A stretch of DNA of 64,000 nucleotides from Paraclostridium bifermentans (GTDB lineage: Bacteria > Bacillota > Clostridia > Peptostreptococcales > Peptostreptococcaceae). Location: positions 2,170,001-2,234,000 of the forward strand of contig NZ_CP079737.1 of the NCBI RefSeq assembly GCF_019916025.1, given 5' to 3'. The notes below the pieces were generated by a model, which was given only the letters and a program-made list of their open reading frames with translations, made no database searches and was not told the DNA's origin. A program made the position numbers and the translations under genes. Positions 61,358-64,000 of the stretch are shown here, in pieces (positions within the stretch are counted from its first letter, which is position 1; every line of letters begins with the position of its first letter).

Positions 61358-62219
61358 ATCCTTGATATGCTGCATGTTTATGGAAATGTTCATGTTCCCC
61401 TGTAAATCCATCTTCATGTATATGATCATGCCCTATTCCGTTTATGTGTGAGTGACTATGCATAAATGATACCTGCAATTTATTATTCATAGGATTTACA
61501 CCTACATATGCATTTACACCAAAAATATCTCTTAACATTTCCTCTGTTATAACCTCTTTAACACTTCCACAATTTTTAATTTTTCCATCTTTCATAACAA
61601 TTAGATAATCACAATACATAGAAGCCATATTCATATCATGTATAGCCGATAAAGTAGTTATATTTAAGCTCTTTACTAAATCCATTAACTGTATTTGATA
61701 TCCTATATCCAAATGATTTGTAGGCTCATCTAAAATCAAAAATTCAGTATCTTGAACTAATGCTCTTGCTATTAAAGTTCTTTGTTTCTCTCCTCCTGAA
61801 AGCTTTGAAAAACTTCTTCCAACATAATCTTCAAGCCCTACTCGTTTTAACATATCAGTAACCATATCTAAATCTTTCTTTGAATAATCTTCAAATACAG
61901 ATTTGTATGGGTACCTTCCCATTTTTACAATTTGCTCTACAGTGAAATCGAATTGAGAGTTACTTTCTTGAGCTAAAACTGCTATTTCTTTTGCACAGTC
62001 TTTATCTTTCATATTAAGTAAATTTTTATTATCAAGTAGTATCTGCCCACTATCTGGCTTATACAGTCTATATATGTTTTTTAGTATAGTAGATTTTCCT
62101 GATCCATTTGGTCCAATAATTCCAACAAATGATCCTTTAGGTATTTCAAATGATATATCTTTTAAAATTTCTTTTTTATCTATACTAAATTCTAAATTTT
62201 TAACTTGTAATTTAAACAT
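61356..62219 (-). CDS. Metal-chelate ABC importer ATP-binding protein with histidine-rich tail
   Basis: 287 residues. FecE-type ATPase: Walker A IIGPNGSGKSTILKNIY, signature KLSGGEKQRTLIARALV, Walker B FLILDEPTNHLDIGYQ. After the usual end (about residue 245) a 35-residue tail carries ten His (MHSHSHINGIGHDHIHED then EHEHFHKH), a likely metal-binding or metal-sensing site. It starts with a one-base overlap of the permease stop, behind GGAGGAAGAG. The substrate may be a siderophore, haem or a metal chelate; the tail favours a transition metal. Confidence 0.88.
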   Translation of the reverse strand: MFKLQVKNLEFSIDKKEILKDISFEIPKGSFVGIIGPNGSGKSTILKNIYRLYKPDSGQILLDNKNLLNMKDKDCAKEIAVLAQESNSQFDFTVEQIVKMGRYPYKSVFEDYSKKDLDMVTDMLKRVGLEDYVGRSFSKLSGGEKQRTLIARALVQDTEFLILDEPTNHLDIGYQIQLMDLVKSLNITTLSAIHDMNMASMYCDYLIVMKDGKIKNCGSVKEVITEEMLRDIFGVNAYVGVNPMNNKLQVSFMHSHSHINGIGHDHIHEDGFTGEHEHFHKHAAYQG

Positions 62220-63301
62220 TAGTCTCTTCCTCCAAATGTATAATTTTTCTTAGAAATTAAATATAAGAAGAATGGTCCACCTATCAAGGATGTTATTATA
62301 CCTATTGGTATTTCTACTGGAGGGAAAAGACCTCTAGCTAAAACATCCGATGCAATCAAAAATATAGAACCTATAAGTGCCGATAAAACTATAAGTTTTT
62401 TATGGTCACTTCCAGCTATAGTTCTGCATATATGAGGAACTACCAATCCTATAAATCCTATAGCTCCAGTTATCGCAACCAGTGTAGATGTTAAAAGTGT
62501 TGCCAATATTAATATTATTGATTTTATTAATTTTACATTTATTCCAAGTATTATCGCACTATCATCTCCTAAAAGAAGGATATCTAAAGATTTTGACATT
62601 GTAAATGCTACAATCATAACAACCAATAATACTAAAAATGGAATTAACAATACATCCCATTTAGCTCCGCCTAAACTACCTACAGTCCAAAACAATGCAT
62701 TTTTAGCCTGATTTGAGTTTTTAGCTGAATATATAAGTAAATTTGTTAATGCCGAAAATATAGTAGAAATAGCCATTCCTGTAAGTACAAGTCTAGTAGT
62801 TGACGTAGTTTTACCCATTTGAGTTCCTATTGCAAAAACTAGTACTCCAGATAATAATGACCCTACAAACGCCCCACTAGTTATACTATTTATTCCCACA
62901 CTCGATACTCCACCTAAAACTATAACAAAAACTGCTCCACAAGAAGCCCCTGAAGATATACCAAGTATATAAGGTTCTGCTATTGGATTTTTTGTTACAC
63001 ACTGCATTAAAACTCCACATATTGCAAGTCCTGCCCCACATATTGCACCTAAAATCACTCTAGGAAATCTTATTTCCCATATTATATTTTGAGTCATAAC
63101 TTCGCCTACACCGCTAAATAATGTTCCATTTGTCAATCTATTAAGTAATACTTTATATACTTCACCAGGTTCTATATAAGTACTTCCAACTGCTATTGCT
63201 CCAACTATTGTACCTGCTAATATTATAGTTAAAGCTATAACCCAAAATAAGAAACCTTTCTTTTTAGAAAGGCTTCTTTTATTTTCAACCGAAACTTGCA
63301 T
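62219..63301 (-). CDS. FecCD-family ABC importer permease
   Basis: 360 residues, ten membrane helices. FecCD marks: IIWEIRFPRVILGAICGAGLAICG, AEPYILGISSGASCGAV, GAIGFIGLVVPHICRTIAG and PPVEIPIGIITSLIGGPFF. Its ATG overlaps the stop of the binding-protein gene by one base and it is itself overlapped by the ATPase gene, a tightly coupled three-gene operon transcribed from outside the window. Confidence 0.92.
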   Translation of the reverse strand: MQVSVENKRSLSKKKGFLFWVIALTIILAGTIVGAIAVGSTYIEPGEVYKVLLNRLTNGTLFSGVGEVMTQNIIWEIRFPRVILGAICGAGLAICGVLMQCVTKNPIAEPYILGISSGASCGAVFVIVLGGVSSVGINSITSGAFVGSLLSGVLVFAIGTQMGKTTSTTRLVLTGMAISTIFSALTNLLIYSAKNSNQAKNALFWTVGSLGGAKWDVLLIPFLVLLVVMIVAFTMSKSLDILLLGDDSAIILGINVKLIKSIILILATLLTSTLVAITGAIGFIGLVVPHICRTIAGSDHKKLIVLSALIGSIFLIASDVLARGLFPPVEIPIGIITSLIGGPFFLYLISKKNYTFGGRD

Positions 63302-64000
63302 TATTTTTTATCTCCATAGAAGTATCCGTGCATTTCTTCTATTACCATTGGGTTTCTAACACCTGGAGATAAATCAGCTAACTTAACTACATATATTTTA
63401 TTATTTTTTATAGCAGGTACATCTTTAAGTGCTGGATTTGATTTTAAATAATCAATTTTTTCTTTAACAGGTTGTCCAGCTAAGAAATCTGTTACTAGTA
63501 TTACTTCTGGATTTTTTTGTACTATACTTTCCCAAGAAACATTTATATAAGGTTTTTTAGCATCCTTTCCAAATACATTGTTTCCTCCAGCTATTTCTAT
63601 TAAATTATTTGCAAGCCCTGATCCAACTACCATTGCATCTTTTTCTCCAGAGTCATAAACCATCATTTTAACTCTGTCTTCTTCTTTTACATCTCCAACT
63701 TTATCCTCTACAACTTTTATATCACTTTTCATTTTATTTACAACTTCAGTAGCTTTATCTTCTACTCCAAATATTTTTCCAAGTAAGTTAAAGTCATCAT
63801 ACACATTGTTTATTGTTGCATCAGGCTTATATGCTGATGCCATAAAAGGAGCTACCCCTTTATCTATAAGTTCTTGAGGAGATCCTGTTGTTTGCTCATT
63901 TATAGAAGAATCCCATCCACTAACAAAGTCTGCTCCAGTAGCTACAAAAGATTCTTTTGATATAGAGTGACCTTCCCCGACTTTAAGTTCTGGTATTTTT
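63301..64000 (-). CDS. Metal-chelate ABC importer substrate-binding protein, 5' part outside window
   Basis: The frame is open to the right edge. The visible part begins KIPELKVGEG and shows GADFVSGWDSSI, DKGVAPFMASAYKP, NNLIEIAGGNNVFG, SWESIVQKNPEVILV and the ending VIEEMHGYFYGDKK, all typical of the TroA/FhuD-like binding proteins. The ATG at 63843 is internal, not the start. The missing N-terminus should contain a lipoprotein signal. Substrate unknown. Confidence 0.88.
   Translation of the reverse strand, partial: KIPELKVGEGHSISKESFVATGADFVSGWDSSINEQTTGSPQELIDKGVAPFMASAYKPDATINNVYDDFNLLGKIFGVEDKATEVVNKMKSDIKVVEDKVGDVKEEDRVKMMVYDSGEKDAMVVGSGLANNLIEIAGGNNVFGKDAKKPYINVSWESIVQKNPEVILVTDFLAGQPVKEKIDYLKSNPALKDVPAIKNNKIYVVKLADLSPGVRNPMVIEEMHGYFYGDKK

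Noticed and set aside
1-64000. CRISPR arrays, tRNA or rRNA genes, insertion sequences, prophage
   Set aside because: No regular spaced repeats, cloverleaf-like sequences, transposase or phage genes were seen by eye on either strand.

Overview
The window is low-GC (roughly 27-30 %) Firmicute DNA with strong AGGAGG-type ribosome binding sites, frequent U-tailed hairpin terminators and mostly minus-strand genes. Gene content (arginine deiminase operon, NhaC antiporter, immune-inhibitor-A protease, AGCS alanine carrier, ECF S-components, many two-component and MerR genes) and protein style point to an anaerobic clostridium of the Peptostreptococcaceae (Paraclostridium / Paeniclostridium / Clostridioides type). 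The species is inferred, not proven. I see no rRNA, tRNA, CRISPR, insertion sequence or prophage.

Layout. 0-7 kb: peptide ABC importer (oppA-oppB-oppC-oppD and the first codons of oppF), an NhaC antiporter that shares an identical 36-bp promoter block with oppA, and an ECF S-component behind an unusual palindrome array. 7-9.7 kb: copper ATPase CopA under a CsoR-type operator; its first metal-binding domain has an in-frame UGA exactly where the first cysteine of GMTCxxC belongs. 9.9-14.4 kb: MerR regulator, MATE pump, DUF378, CPBP protease, DUF1622. 14.5-22.8 kb: a secreted DUF3472 / FN3 / chitin-binding protein, a flavodoxin-ferredoxin, MarR, a short biotin-precursor operon (S-component-bioW-bioF) and a secreted M6 protease. 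22.9-30.4 kb: MutS-like membrane ATPase, then an ABC exporter / response regulator / LURP-one / histidine kinase operon, and an MFS pump. 30.5-34.3 kb: a long RelA/SpoT-domain protein and a MATE pump divergent from its MerR regulator.

34.3-38 kb is a cobalamin operon (adenosyltransferase-btuF-btuC-btuD) behind a B12 riboswitch and terminator. 38-42 kb holds a Ser-rich membrane protein, a Cys-cluster protein, PspA, a second RelA/SpoT-domain protein and a diguanylate cyclase. 42-47 kb is regulatory: AgrC/AgrA-like pair, PAS kinase, MocR regulator. 47.3-52.7 kb is the arginine deiminase operon (arcA-argF-arcC-YfcC carrier-small membrane protein), next to a MerR-methyltransferase fusion. 54.4-64 kb: AGCS symporter, Ddl, a CDF exporter behind what I read as a NiCo (czcD) riboswitch, an M20 amidohydrolase with divergent LysR, a flavodoxin, and a metal-chelate ABC importer whose ATPase ends in a histidine-rich tail; its binding protein runs off the right edge.

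Metals and cofactors recur: copper (CsoR/CopA), cobalamin (riboswitch importer), Ni/Co (riboswitch exporter) and an iron/metal importer. The items most worth a second look are the UGA codon in copA, the NiCo-type leader, the palindrome array at 6.85 kb, the duplicated promoter block, the LURP-one gene inside a two-component/ABC operon, and the unexplained GC-richer segment at 57.74-57.86 kb.
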